Assembly: GCA_900766735.1 (NCBI GenBank)
Contig: CAAFWO010000046.1
Span: 17,570 to 81,569 of the forward strand
Length of the DNA: 64,000 nucleotides
Direction of reading: 5' to 3'
Source of the DNA: Clostridia bacterium
GTDB taxonomy: Bacteria > Bacillota > Clostridia > CAKSNL01 > HGM11501
Made by a program: the position numbers and the translations under genes. Position 1 is the stretch's first letter. Every line of letters begins with the position of its first letter. The notes under the pieces were generated by a model, which saw only the letters and a list, made by a program, of their open reading frames with translations, searched no databases and was not told the origin of the DNA. Below, one piece after another: positions 17,193 through 26,315 of this stretch.

Positions 17193-18785
17193 TTATTTCT
17201 TTTTTCTTATGACCGCGCACTCATAGGGCATATATTTGCCGCACGGCTCGGTTCTGTTGTAATTTGAAAGGATGACCTCTCCGGCCGGCAGAAAGTCGAC
17301 CGTCTGCTCCTCATCAAAGTTTGCGATGACGATGAGCTCCTCATTTTCATCAAATCGCCTATAAGCGTATAAGCCGTTTCTCTCGCCCGTCATATCCTCA
17401 TATCTTCCGTGGCGGACAGCGAATGAATCCTTCCTCAATTTCAAAAGCTTCTGATAGAATTTATAGACCGACTTTTCCGAGCTCATATCGCACTCTGCGT
17501 TGATCTCTTTATATCGGTTGAACTTGCCGAACCACGGTTTTTCGCTTCCGAATCCGCAGTCCGCCTCGCCGTTCCACGGCATCGGGTGCCTTGCATGGTC
17601 GCGGCTCGCGATGTTGATGCCGCGCATCAGCTCGTCCTCAGGGATCTTATCTTTATTGGCATTGAAATAGTTCACCGTCTCGATGTCCTCAAAGTCGGAA
17701 ATATCGTCCGACACGCTGTTCGTCACGCCGATCTCCTCGCCCTGATAGATGAACGGAACGCCCTTTTGCAAAAAGAGCATAGTTGCCAGCATCGTCGCGG
17801 ACTCATAGCGGAGCTCCTTATCGTTCGCGAACTTTGAAACGCTTCTCGGCTGGTCGTGATTTTCGATAAAGAGCGTGTATAAAAGCTCGTTATCCTGCAT
17901 CAGATTCTGCCACTTTATAAGGCAGTCACGGAGCGAATCGAGCGAAAACTCGTCCGGAATGAACTTATTGCCCTTCCATAAAAGGTGCTGGAAGTTAAAC
18001 ACCGCCGAAAGCTCGCCCCTCTCGCCGCCGACAAGCATTCTGATGTTGTCGGCATTCGCGCCCCAGCACTCGCCGACAGTGAAAATGTTCTTAACCTTCT
18101 CTCTGCCGAAAAGGAGCTTTATGTATTCGTGAAGGCGCGGGCCGTTCCCGTTTTTGTTGTTATCAAAGTCCTTTGAGATCTGATCGAGCACGTCGCACCT
18201 GAATCCGTCGACCCCGAGGTCGACCCAGAAATCAACGACCCTGACCATTTCCTCCCTCACCTTGGGGTTCTCCCAGTTTAAGTCCGGCTGGCCGACAGCA
18301 TAGGAATGAAGGTAATATTCGCCCGTCAGTTCGTCATACTGCCATGCAGAGCCGCCGAAGCACGCCTGCCAGTCGTTTTTAGGCTCTTTTGCCCAATAGT
18401 AATAGTCGCGGTACGGGTTGTCTTTGGACTTTCTCGCCTCGCGAAACCACCTGTGCTCGGCCGAGGTGTGATTCGCGACGAAATCCATAATAAGCTTCAT
18501 TCCGCGCTTATGCATCTCGCTTATCATTCTCTTCCAGTCGTCCATCGTTCCGAACTCGTCCATAATATCGGTATAGTCCGATATGTCATAGCCGCTGTCC
18601 TCGTTCGGGCTTTTGTAGCACGGCGAAAGCCAGATCGCGTTTATGCCGAGCTCTTTTAAATAGTCAAGCTTTTCGGTGATACCATTTAAATCGCCGATAC
18701 CGTCGCCGTTTGAGTCCTTAAAGCTTCGGGGATATATCTGATAGAATGTCCAGTCATAAAATTCTTTCTGTCTTTTAGTCAGCAT
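17193..18785 (-). CDS. GH13 alpha-glucosidase (oligo-1,6-glucosidase type)
   Basis: Intracellular hydrolase of short alpha-glucosides. The GH13 conserved regions are all present: MDFVANHTS (region I), GVDGFRCDV with the nucleophile Asp (II), FTVGECWG with the acid/base Glu (III) and FIENHDQPRS with the third carboxylate (IV). YAVGQPDLNWENP and the overall length of 530 residues fit the oligo-1,6-glucosidase/alpha-glucosidase group. There is no signal peptide. Start set at ATG 18785 with AAGGAG upstream; an earlier TTG at 18803 overlaps that site. First gene of the operon that continues with the MIF-like gene, ydcF, apbE and EamA. Confidence 0.93.
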   Translation of the reverse strand: MLTKRQKEFYDWTFYQIYPRSFKDSNGDGIGDLNGITEKLDYLKELGINAIWLSPCYKSPNEDSGYDISDYTDIMDEFGTMDDWKRMISEMHKRGMKLIMDFVANHTSAEHRWFREARKSKDNPYRDYYYWAKEPKNDWQACFGGSAWQYDELTGEYYLHSYAVGQPDLNWENPKVREEMVRVVDFWVDLGVDGFRCDVLDQISKDFDNNKNGNGPRLHEYIKLLFGREKVKNIFTVGECWGANADNIRMLVGGERGELSAVFNFQHLLWKGNKFIPDEFSLDSLRDCLIKWQNLMQDNELLYTLFIENHDQPRSVSKFANDKELRYESATMLATMLFLQKGVPFIYQGEEIGVTNSVSDDISDFEDIETVNYFNANKDKIPEDELMRGINIASRDHARHPMPWNGEADCGFGSEKPWFGKFNRYKEINAECDMSSEKSVYKFYQKLLKLRKDSFAVRHGRYEDMTGERNGLYAYRRFDENEELIVIANFDEEQTVDFLPAGEVILSNYNRTEPCGKYMPYECAVIRKKK

Positions 18786-18814
18786 CTTACTTCTCCTTAG
18801 CAATAATATATTTC

Positions 18815-18843
18815 AGTATATCATAAATCGCACACCGTTTCAA
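18815..18843 (-). promoter_or_regulatory. Sigma-A promoter of the alpha-glucosidase operon
   Basis: Minus strand TTGAAA (18838-18843), 17-bp spacer, TATACT (18815-18820). The -35 overlaps the stop codon of the upstream AraC-type gene. Confidence 0.72.
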
Positions 18844-19211
18844 TATGAAAAACGCTGTTTTTTGTATTCGCGCGGCGACGATCCGACGGCTTTTTTAAAC
18901 ACGGCGGAAAAATAACCCGAATCCGAAAAGCCGACGGTATATGCGATTTCCGAAACGGTGAGGTCGGAGTTTTCGAGCAGCACCCTCGCGTTTTTTATTC
19001 TCACCAGGTTTATATAGTCGCGCAGAGGCATATTGACCTCGCGGTTAAACTCGCGGCTCATATATGCGCGGCTCACCGAAAGCGCCCTGCAAATGTCGCC
19101 CGAGGTGATGGGAAGCGCATAGTTTCCGTTGATAAAATTGAGTCGGAGGATTCTTCCGGCACCAGTAGTAGCATATTGGTTTCGGACAATCACGGGCGAA
19201 TAGTCTGCCAC
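18840..19211 (-). CDS. AraC-family regulator, DNA-binding half only (probably 5'-truncated)
   Basis: The 123 codons encode a complete AraC-type double helix-turn-helix domain (ITSGDICRALSVSRAYMSREF, then LTVSEIAYTVGFSDSGYFSAVFKK and SPREYKK). The usual N-terminal cupin or sensor part of about 150 residues is missing. The frame stays open upstream to about 19391 and reads like a normal linker, but it has no ATG, no ribosome-binding site, and runs into a terminator hairpin and a dispersed repeat. The GTG at 19211 is the only candidate start seen and lacks a Shine-Dalgarno. Either a remnant of a full regulator of the adjacent glucosidase operon or, less likely, a MarA-like short protein. Confidence 0.7.
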   Translation of the reverse strand: MADYSPVIVRNQYATTGAGRILRLNFINGNYALPITSGDICRALSVSRAYMSREFNREVNMPLRDYINLVRIKNARVLLENSDLTVSEIAYTVGFSDSGYFSAVFKKAVGSSPREYKKQRFSY

Positions 19212-19370
19212 AGCGTCGGCAAAAATGTCAAAAAAATAAAGTTCGTTCCGCTGAAAACGAACGGCGCGCCCGAATTTCGCCTTTTCTCGTTTGAGTTGAA
19301 ATAAAAAATATGAATCAGAAAAAAAAGAGCCTAAAGTCGATCCGTAATAAGAAAGTAATGGTTTTACGAA

Positions 19371-19407
19371 AAAGGGTACTGTAACCTTAAGTTACAGTAC
19401 CCTTTTT
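19371..19407. terminator. Bidirectional terminator hairpin
   Basis: Perfect 15-bp stem (19371-19385 with 19391-19405), 5-nt loop CTTAA, T-runs on both sides. On the minus strand it would end the purine operon/diguanylate cyclase transcript. The 369-bp gap 19212-19580 also holds the dispersed repeat; I see no gene in it. Confidence 0.85.
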
Positions 19408-19465
19408 ATGTTCAAGAAAGCAAAGTAATGCGTAAAACTGCCATGGGCATCATAAAAGCCGGATT

Positions 19466-19570
19466 TTTCGATGAAGTGCAAGGCAAAAAAGCGAAGAATC
19501 CTTACGGATTGTGAGCTTTTTTAACACAGCAATTCGCGAAAAAGATGCTTTTAGGGCTTTACTATTTTAT
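19466..19570 (-). repeat. Dispersed intergenic repeat, copy A
   Basis: About 105 bp that align without gaps, with roughly 10 mismatches by hand count, to 63896-64000 on the opposite strand. It contains an imperfect hairpin: an outer stem of A-run plus GC against GC plus T-run, and an inner AATCC/GGATT stem with a 4-nt loop. It lies directly after the diguanylate cyclase gene. Similarity may extend beyond this point, but copy B is cut by the window end. Confidence 0.85.
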
Positions 19571-19580
19571 TACGGAGCGG

Positions 19581-20924
19581 CTAATATTCTGTGTATATGC
19601 TGCATCCGCTTTTTCCGCTCTTTTTGCGTGCGTAAAGTGCCCTGTCTGCGCGGCCTACGATCTTTTCATAATCGTCACCATCACATTTAAATGTGATGCC
19701 GGCGCTTAACGTGTAGTCGATTTTAACGTCCCCTGTCTTTGCCGTGCCCATAAGGCCGTTTATGCGTTTTTTGATAAACTCGGCATCGGCAAAAGTAACA
19801 TTATTCATCCAGATAATAAATTCGTCGCCGCCGAAACGGCCGGCAAAATCGCTCCCGCGAAAGCTTGACCCGATTTTTTCCGCCACGCACCTTAAAACCA
19901 CGTCGCCGGCGCTGTGGCCGAACGTGTCGTTAATGCTCTTAAAATCGTCAATGTCCAAAAATATCAGCGCTCCGCCGGCTGATTTGTCGGCAAGCTTGCC
20001 TTTTATAAATTCCTCGATGGCACGGCGGTTTGATATTCGGGTAAGCGCGTCTGAATTTGCCCACTCTTTAAGCTCCGAGCGCTCTTTATTCCGAAGCTTT
20101 ATATAATCGTTAAAAACGTTGGCAAGGTAGCGAAGCTCCGACGTGCCGCACGGCCTGATATATTCGTTTTTGACGATCGCCTCAATATATCCCATAAGCA
20201 CCAGAGTCACCTTTTTATAAAGCACGATCGCCATAATAAGTGACAGCGCGTTGCATATCCCGGCGACACAGTGAAGGATCGTTATATAATCCTTAACGTC
20301 GCGCGTCACCGTGATGAGGTCATTCTCCGCCTCACTTATCACGACTTTCTCGAAATCGTCGATCTTTTTATAGATCGCCCTCTTGCTCTCGTTGTATTCC
20401 TTCCCGTGTATCATTTTGCGGGCAAGCTCAATTTTTTCGCTCGCCGAAAGTGCGTCCTCCCTCTCGGGGAGCGAATAGTCTTTAACCTGTTCCGGCATCT
20501 TCCAAAGAGTACCCGTCGCCGCGCCGATGAGCGCGAAAGCGTGCGTTTCACGCACCGCCAGGTCGTCCGAAAGCTTAAGTGCCTCGACAAGCGATGAACA
20601 GTCCACATTGTACTTTTTGGCCTTTTCGATCTCGCTTTCTCTTATATTCCCGTCGATTATACCGTAATATTTCAAAACCGGCTTCATGGCCAGCGTGTCG
20701 ATATAATCGTTGACGCAAAGCGTCAGCTCGTCGGACTCGTTCTGAAGTGCCCTTGCCGCGTCATTGCAGGCGACCATCGCCTCCTGAATCGTGACGGCCT
20801 TGGTGTATTTATGCTGCAGAATATCATATGTTCCCAGAACAACAATTGAAAGCACCAAAACAATCATAAAATACAAAAGATTTATCGTTCTTGTGCTGAT
20901 GCCTTTCTTTCCAGTATTCCGCAT
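19581..20924 (-). CDS. Membrane-bound diguanylate cyclase (GGDEF)
   Basis: Makes cyclic di-GMP from two GTP. A transmembrane helix near residues 15-32 and a second near 218-240 flank an extracytoplasmic helical sensor region; the cytoplasmic GGDEF domain follows, with DALTRISNRRA, IFLDIDDFKSINDTFGH and RFGGDEF around residue 365. The inhibitory I-site RGSD lies five residues before GGDEF, so product inhibition is likely. Length 447. Start ATG behind GGGGGGAAGG. It lies only 30 bp after fhs with no visible terminator or promoter between, so it is probably the last gene of the purine operon. It ends with one of few TAG stops in the window. Confidence 0.93.
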   Translation of the reverse strand: MRNTGKKGISTRTINLLYFMIVLVLSIVVLGTYDILQHKYTKAVTIQEAMVACNDAARALQNESDELTLCVNDYIDTLAMKPVLKYYGIIDGNIRESEIEKAKKYNVDCSSLVEALKLSDDLAVRETHAFALIGAATGTLWKMPEQVKDYSLPEREDALSASEKIELARKMIHGKEYNESKRAIYKKIDDFEKVVISEAENDLITVTRDVKDYITILHCVAGICNALSLIMAIVLYKKVTLVLMGYIEAIVKNEYIRPCGTSELRYLANVFNDYIKLRNKERSELKEWANSDALTRISNRRAIEEFIKGKLADKSAGGALIFLDIDDFKSINDTFGHSAGDVVLRCVAEKIGSSFRGSDFAGRFGGDEFIIWMNNVTFADAEFIKKRINGLMGTAKTGDVKIDYTLSAGITFKCDGDDYEKIVGRADRALYARKKSGKSGCSIYTEY

Positions 20925-20954
20925 TGCGAACCTTCCCCCCGTGAAGTGTAAATA

Positions 20955-22628
20955 TTAAAAGAGTCCTGTGATCTTTCCGTCAGAGTCAACGTCGATCTTT
21001 TCGGCCGCGGGAACCTTCGGAAGCCCCGGCATCGCCAGAATATCGCCCGTCATCACGACAATAAAGCCCGCGCCGGCGGAAATTTTAACGCTTCTCACCG
21101 TCACAAAAAAGCCATCCGGCGCTCCCAAAAGAGCCGGGTCGTCCGAAAAGCTGTACTGCGTTTTTGAAATACAAACCGGAAGGCGCGAAAATCCTAACTT
21201 GGTGAGCCCGTCGATCTCCTTTTTTGCTTTCGGAGTGATGATTACTCCGTCGCCGCCGTAGACCTTTTTAACGACAGCCTCGATCTTCTCCTCTATCGAA
21301 AGGTCATCCTCATATGAAAATGTGAAATCATTCTTTTCTTTTGTTAAGGCAACGACCTCTTTTGCAAGCTCGGCCGCCCCGTTTCCGCCGAGCGCCCACG
21401 CGTCGGAGAGTATCGCCTTAACGCCGAGCTTTGCGCACTCTGCCTTAACAGTCTCAACCTCATTATCCGTATCGTCCGGGAATCGGTTTATCGCGACGAC
21501 CGCCGGAAGATGATAAACCTCTTTAATGTTTTTAACATGCCTTAAAAGGTTAGGAAGTCCCTTTTTGACAGCCTCGGTGTTCTCGCCCTTAAGGTCCGCT
21601 TTCGCGACTCCGCCGTGCATCTTTAATGCCCTCACCGTCGCGACGATAACGACCGCGTCCGGAGTAAGGCCGGCTTTTCTGCACTTGATGTCGAAAAATT
21701 TCTCCGCGCCGAGGTCGGCCCCGAAGCCGGCCTCCGTCACCGTGTAGTCGGCGCATTTTAACGCCGTCATGGTCGCAAGAACGGAGTTGCACCCGTGCGC
21801 GATATTCGCGAAAGGCCCGCCGTGGCAAAATGCCGGCGTCTTCTCAAGCGTCTGCACAAGGTTCGGGCAAAGTGCGTCTTTTAACAGCGCCGTCATCGCG
21901 CCCTGGGCGTTAATGTCGCCGCTCGTCACGGGCTCGCCGTCAAAGTTATAGCCGATTATGATCTCGGAAAGCCTCTTTTTAAGGTCGCTTAAAGAGGTCG
22001 CAAGGCACAAGATCGCCATGACCTCGCTCGCGGCGGTAATGTCAAACCCGTCCTCCCTCGGAACACCGTTTGCCTTGCCGCCCATTCCGTCAACGATATT
22101 GCGAAGCTGCCTGTCGTTCATATCGATACAGCGGCGCCAGGTGATCCTTCTTGTGTCGATTCTTTTCGCATTGCCCTGATGAATGTGATTGTCGATCATC
22201 GCGGCAAGAAGGTTGTTTGCCGCCGTAATCGCGTGAAAGTCGCCCGTGAAATGGAGGTTAATGTCCTCCATCGGAACGACCTGGGCATAGCCGCCGCCGG
22301 CCGCTCCGCCCTTAACGCCGAACACCGGGCCGAGCGAAGGCTCGCGTATCGCGACGTTCGCCCTTTCGCCGATCTTATTTAACGCGTCTGCAAGGCCGAT
22401 GGTAGTAGTCGTCTTTCCCTCTCCGGCCGGAGTGGGGTTTATTGCGGTGACCAAAATGAGCTTACCCGTTTTATTTTCGGAATTTTTTAAAAAGTCCAGA
22501 CTTATCTTTGCCTTCTTTTTGCCGTATGCCTCAACATATTTTTCATCGATTCCGGCCTTCTCGGCAATCTTTTTTATATCCAATGCCTCACAGCTCTGAG
22601 CAATCTCAATATCTGATTTGTATCCCAC
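20955..22628 (-). CDS. fhs: Formate--tetrahydrofolate ligase
   Basis: ATP-dependent synthesis of 10-formyl-THF from formate and THF. The product has 557 residues with the P-loop [38 protein letters not shown] and [20 protein letters not shown], all family hallmarks. GTG start at 22628 with GAGGTG upstream, 9 bp after purL. As part of the purine operon it supplies the one-carbon donor used by PurN and the AICAR transformylase, the two folate-dependent steps encoded upstream. Confidence 0.97.
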   Translation of the reverse strand: MGYKSDIEIAQSCEALDIKKIAEKAGIDEKYVEAYGKKKAKISLDFLKNSENKTGKLILVTAINPTPAGEGKTTTTIGLADALNKIGERANVAIREPSLGPVFGVKGGAAGGGYAQVVPMEDINLHFTGDFHAITAANNLLAAMIDNHIHQGNAKRIDTRRITWRRCIDMNDRQLRNIVDGMGGKANGVPREDGFDITAASEVMAILCLATSLSDLKKRLSEIIIGYNFDGEPVTSGDINAQGAMTALLKDALCPNLVQTLEKTPAFCHGGPFANIAHGCNSVLATMTALKCADYTVTEAGFGADLGAEKFFDIKCRKAGLTPDAVVIVATVRALKMHGGVAKADLKGENTEAVKKGLPNLLRHVKNIKEVYHLPAVVAINRFPDDTDNEVETVKAECAKLGVKAILSDAWALGGNGAAELAKEVVALTKEKNDFTFSYEDDLSIEEKIEAVVKKVYGGDGVIITPKAKKEIDGLTKLGFSRLPVCISKTQYSFSDDPALLGAPDGFFVTVRSVKISAGAGFIVVMTGDILAMPGLPKVPAAEKIDVDSDGKITGLF

Positions 22629-22637
22629 AAAAACACC

Positions 22638-25600
22638 TCACTTAAAATAGCGGACCGCCGCACGAAACATATTTATATTATACTCGCCGGGCACGTTTTT
22701 GTAAAGCCCTTTTCCGATTCTTTCGCTGTGGCCCATTTTTCCGAACACTCTGCCGTCCGGGCTGGTGATGCCCTCGACCGCAAGAACAGAGCCGTTCGGG
22801 TTAAATGCGATGTCGCCCGTCGCGTTTCCCGAAAGGTCGACGTACTGGGTCGCGATCTGCCCGTTTTCCGAAAGTGATTTGATCAATGCCTCGTCCGCCA
22901 AAAATCTTCCCTCTCCGTGCGATACGGGAACGGAGTAAATTTCCCCGGGCGCCGTCATCGAAAGCCAGGGGGACTTATTGGAAACGATTTTTGTTCTCAC
23001 GATTTTTGAGCGGTGGCGCCCGATCAGATTATAAGTGAGCGTGGGCGATCCCTCGTCCGTCTCCGTTATTCTGCCGTAGGGCACCAGTCCGAGCTTTATG
23101 AGCGCCTGAAAGCCGTTGCATATTCCGCACATTAAGCCCTCGCGTTCGTCAAGCATAGCCGTGACCGCCTCTTTAACATTTCCGTTTCTGAAAAACGCGG
23201 TGATGAATTTTCCGCTCCCCTCAGGCTCGTCTCCGCCTGAAAAGCCGCCGGGAATAAATATCATCTGAGATTCCGCGACTTTTTTTGAAAATTCCTCGGT
23301 GCTTCTTTTAACCATCTCGCCCGTTAAGTTACGGACGATGAAAATTTCCGCGTCCGCTCCGGCCTGTATCGCCGCTCTTTTTGACTCATACTCGCAGTTT
23401 GTGCCCGGAAAAACGGGGATCAGCACCTTCGGGCGCGCCGTCTTTATGTTGCACGAGAAAGGCTTTGCGCTAAATTTGGGAAGGTTTTCCTGCTCTTTCT
23501 CAAGGCTTTTGCTGTTCGCCGGGAAGATGCTTTCAAGCTTCGCCTCGGAAATATCGGTAAGCTCTGAAATTAAAACGCTCTCACCGCCAAACGAGATTGC
23601 TCCGTCCTCCGTCACCTCGCCGATGACGTTTTCTGTAAGACCTTCGCCCTCCAAGATAAACGAGCCGTAGGAAAGTGAGAAAAGCTCCGCCGCAGTGACA
23701 TTATAAAGCCGTGCGCCAAAGTCATTTCCCATGCACATCTTCATCACGGCCTCGGCCGCGCCGCCCATTCCGGGCGTATAGCACGAAACGGCCTTGCCGC
23801 TTTTTAAAAGCTCGGTGACCTTTTTAATAAGTGAAAGAAAGCTCTCTTTTTCCGGCAGTCCGTTTTTATATTCCGGGCGGAGGAAGGCGATTTTATTGCC
23901 GGCTCTCTTAAATTCGGGAGATACCGCGTCGCCCGTTTTGCCGGTCGTAACGGCGAAGGAGACGAGCGTCGGCGGAACGGAGATGTCCTCATATGTTCCG
24001 CTCATCGAATCCTTTCCGCCGATCGAGGCGATGCCAAGATCGGTCTGTGCCGAAAGTGCTCCGAGCATGGCCGCCGCCGGAAGCCCCCACTTTTCGGGGT
24101 CCGTTCCCGGACGCGGAAAATATTCCTGGAAGGTCAAATAAACATCGTTAAAGTCCGCTCCCGAGGCGATGAGCTTTGACACCGACTCGATAACGGCAAG
24201 ATATGCCCCGTGATATGGGCTCTTTTCCAAAACGAACGGGTTAAACCCGAACGCCATAAACGAACAGTCGTCGGTCTCTTTTAGTTCCGTTGAAATTTTC
24301 TGAACCATGGCCTGAACGGGGGTCTTTTGATACTTTCCGCCGTAGGGCATCAAAACCGTGCCCGCGCCGATCGTGGAGTCAAAGCACTCCGAAAGTCCGC
24401 GCTTGGAGCAGGTGTTTAAGCTGTCCGCGATTTTTTTCATTCCGTCCTTAAAGCTTTCGGGGATCACCGGAGCGAAAAGCTCCGCCTTTTTCACTTTGAC
24501 ACAAGTCTTTTTCGGTGCTCCGTTGGAGTCGATAAATTTTCGCGAAAGGTCGACTATTTTTTTGCCGCGGAAGGTCATCGTGAGCCTTTCGTCGTCCGTC
24601 ACCGAGGCGATCTTGACAGCGCGGATATTTTCACTTTCCGCGAGGCGCAAAAACGCATCAACGTCGCCGGCGTCGACAACGACGGCCATTCTCTCCTGGG
24701 ACTCGCTGATTGCAAGCTCCGTCCCGGAAAGGCCTTCATATTTCTTGGGCACAAGGTCAAGGTTTATTAAAAGCCCGTCAGAAAGCTCGCCGACCGCGAC
24801 GGAAACGCCGCCCGCGCCGAAATCGTTGCACCGCTTTATCATGAGCGAAGCCTCGGGGTTTCTGAAAAGGCGCTGGAGCTTTCTCTCCTCCGGCGCGTTG
24901 CCCTTCTGAACCTCCGCTCCGCACGTCTCAAGCGACGAGGAGTTGTGCGACTTGCTCGACCCTGTCGCGCCGCCGCATCCGTCGCGCCCGGTCGCGCCGC
25001 CGAGGAGTATCACTGCGTCGCCTTTTTCGGGGCGCACACGGCGCACGTTTTTCTCCGGCGCGGCGGCAATGACTGCGCCGATCTCCATTCTCTTTGCGGC
25101 ATAACCGTCGTGATATATCTCGTCGACAATGCCTGTCGCAAGGCCGATCTGGTTGCCGTAGGACGAATAGCCGGCCGCCGCCCCTGTCACTATCTTTCTT
25201 TGCGGAAGCTTGCCGGGGATAGTTTCCGAAACGTCCTTTAACGGGTCTGCCGCACCGGTTACCCTCATCGCGCCGTAGACATAGCTTCTGCCCGAAAGCG
25301 GATCTCTGATAGCTCCGCCGATGCAGGTCGCCGCGCCGCCGAAGGGCTCGATCTCGGTCGGGTGGTTGTGCGTTTCGTTTTTAAATAGCAAAAGCCAGGG
25401 CTCTTTTTTCCCGTCGGCCGTGATGTCGATCTTGACCGTGCAGGCGTTGATCTCTTCAGACTCGTCAAGCCGCGGCAAAAGGCCTTTTTTCTTTAAATAT
25501 TTCACGGCCACCGTTGCCATATCCATGAGGCAGACGGGCTTTTTAATGCCGAGTTCTTCTCTTAATTCAAGGTATTTTTTAAATTCCGACTCGATAAATT

Positions 25601-26315
25601 CATCATCAAACGAGGCGTTTTCGATCTCTGTCAGGAATGTCGTGTGCCGGCAGTGGTCGGACCAGTAGGTATCGATAACGCGGATCTCGGTTATCGTGGG
25701 CTCTCTTTTTTCGCCCCTAAAATATTCGCGGCAGAACTTTAGATCGTTTTCGTCCATCGCGAGGGAATATTTTTTAATGAATCCTAAAAGCTCCGAGTCC
25801 TTCATAGAGGTAAATCCGTCCAGAACCTCCACGTCTCCGGGGTCGGGATACTCGGTCTTTAGCGTGTCCGGCTTTTCCATATCAGCCTCGCGCGACTCGA
25901 CCGGGTTTATCACATATTTTTTGATCCTCTCAAAATCGGACTCCGAAATGTCGCCGTCTATTACATAGACCTTCGCGCTCCTGACCGTCGGGGGCTCCTT
26001 CCGGGAGATGATGCCGATGCACTCCGCCGCGGACTGGGCTCTCTGGTCAAACTGGCCGGGAAGCGACTCGACAGCGAACGCCTTCTCGCCGGAAAGCGTG
26101 AGCGAGTCCGTCACAATATCTAACTGCGGCTCGGAAAAAACCGTGCTTTTCGCGTAACAGAAAAGCTCGTGCGATATGTTCTCCGCGTCGTAGCGGTTTA
26201 TGATGCGAAGCTTTTTAATTCCCTTGATGCCGAGAACGCTCTCAAGATCGCTCCTTAAAGCCTTCGCCTCGACGGCAAGGCTTTCCTTCTTTTCGGAATA
26301 AACTCTTTCAACCAT
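22638..26315 (-). CDS. purL: Phosphoribosylformylglycinamidine synthase, single-chain form
   Basis: Converts FGAR to FGAM using glutamine and ATP (fourth step of purine synthesis). At 1225 residues it is the large fused form: synthetase domains with DTYWSDHCRHTTF and NETHNHPTEIEPFGGAATCIGG, and a C-terminal class I glutaminase with the nucleophile in MCGICNGFQAL. Many Firmicutes instead use separate PurS, PurQ and PurL; none is needed here. I prefer ATG 26315, which overlaps the purD stop by one base (TGATG) and has GGAGG 7 nt upstream, over the GTG at 26318. Confidence 0.97.
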   Translation of the reverse strand: MVERVYSEKKESLAVEAKALRSDLESVLGIKGIKKLRIINRYDAENISHELFCYAKSTVFSEPQLDIVTDSLTLSGEKAFAVESLPGQFDQRAQSAAECIGIISRKEPPTVRSAKVYVIDGDISESDFERIKKYVINPVESREADMEKPDTLKTEYPDPGDVEVLDGFTSMKDSELLGFIKKYSLAMDENDLKFCREYFRGEKREPTITEIRVIDTYWSDHCRHTTFLTEIENASFDDEFIESEFKKYLELREELGIKKPVCLMDMATVAVKYLKKKGLLPRLDESEEINACTVKIDITADGKKEPWLLLFKNETHNHPTEIEPFGGAATCIGGAIRDPLSGRSYVYGAMRVTGAADPLKDVSETIPGKLPQRKIVTGAAAGYSSYGNQIGLATGIVDEIYHDGYAAKRMEIGAVIAAAPEKNVRRVRPEKGDAVILLGGATGRDGCGGATGSSKSHNSSSLETCGAEVQKGNAPEERKLQRLFRNPEASLMIKRCNDFGAGGVSVAVGELSDGLLINLDLVPKKYEGLSGTELAISESQERMAVVVDAGDVDAFLRLAESENIRAVKIASVTDDERLTMTFRGKKIVDLSRKFIDSNGAPKKTCVKVKKAELFAPVIPESFKDGMKKIADSLNTCSKRGLSECFDSTIGAGTVLMPYGGKYQKTPVQAMVQKISTELKETDDCSFMAFGFNPFVLEKSPYHGAYLAVIESVSKLIASGADFNDVYLTFQEYFPRPGTDPEKWGLPAAAMLGALSAQTDLGIASIGGKDSMSGTYEDISVPPTLVSFAVTTGKTGDAVSPEFKRAGNKIAFLRPEYKNGLPEKESFLSLIKKVTELLKSGKAVSCYTPGMGGAAEAVMKMCMGNDFGARLYNVTAAELFSLSYGSFILEGEGLTENVIGEVTEDGAISFGGESVLISELTDISEAKLESIFPANSKSLEKEQENLPKFSAKPFSCNIKTARPKVLIPVFPGTNCEYESKRAAIQAGADAEIFIVRNLTGEMVKRSTEEFSKKVAESQMIFIPGGFSGGDEPEGSGKFITAFFRNGNVKEAVTAMLDEREGLMCGICNGFQALIKLGLVPYGRITETDEGSPTLTYNLIGRHRSKIVRTKIVSNKSPWLSMTAPGEIYSVPVSHGEGRFLADEALIKSLSENGQIATQYVDLSGNATGDIAFNPNGSVLAVEGITSPDGRVFGKMGHSERIGKGLYKNVPGEYNINMFRAAVRYFK

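Noticed and set aside
19430..19590. A short protein read through the repeat (FFDEVQGKKAKNP-like) on the plus strand at copy A
   Set aside because: A stop falls in the same place in both copies and the conservation fits hairpin pairing better than coding; treated as a noncoding repeat.
22638..26315. Missing purS and purQ as a pathway gap
   Set aside because: PurL is the large fused form with its own glutaminase domain, so neither gene is needed.
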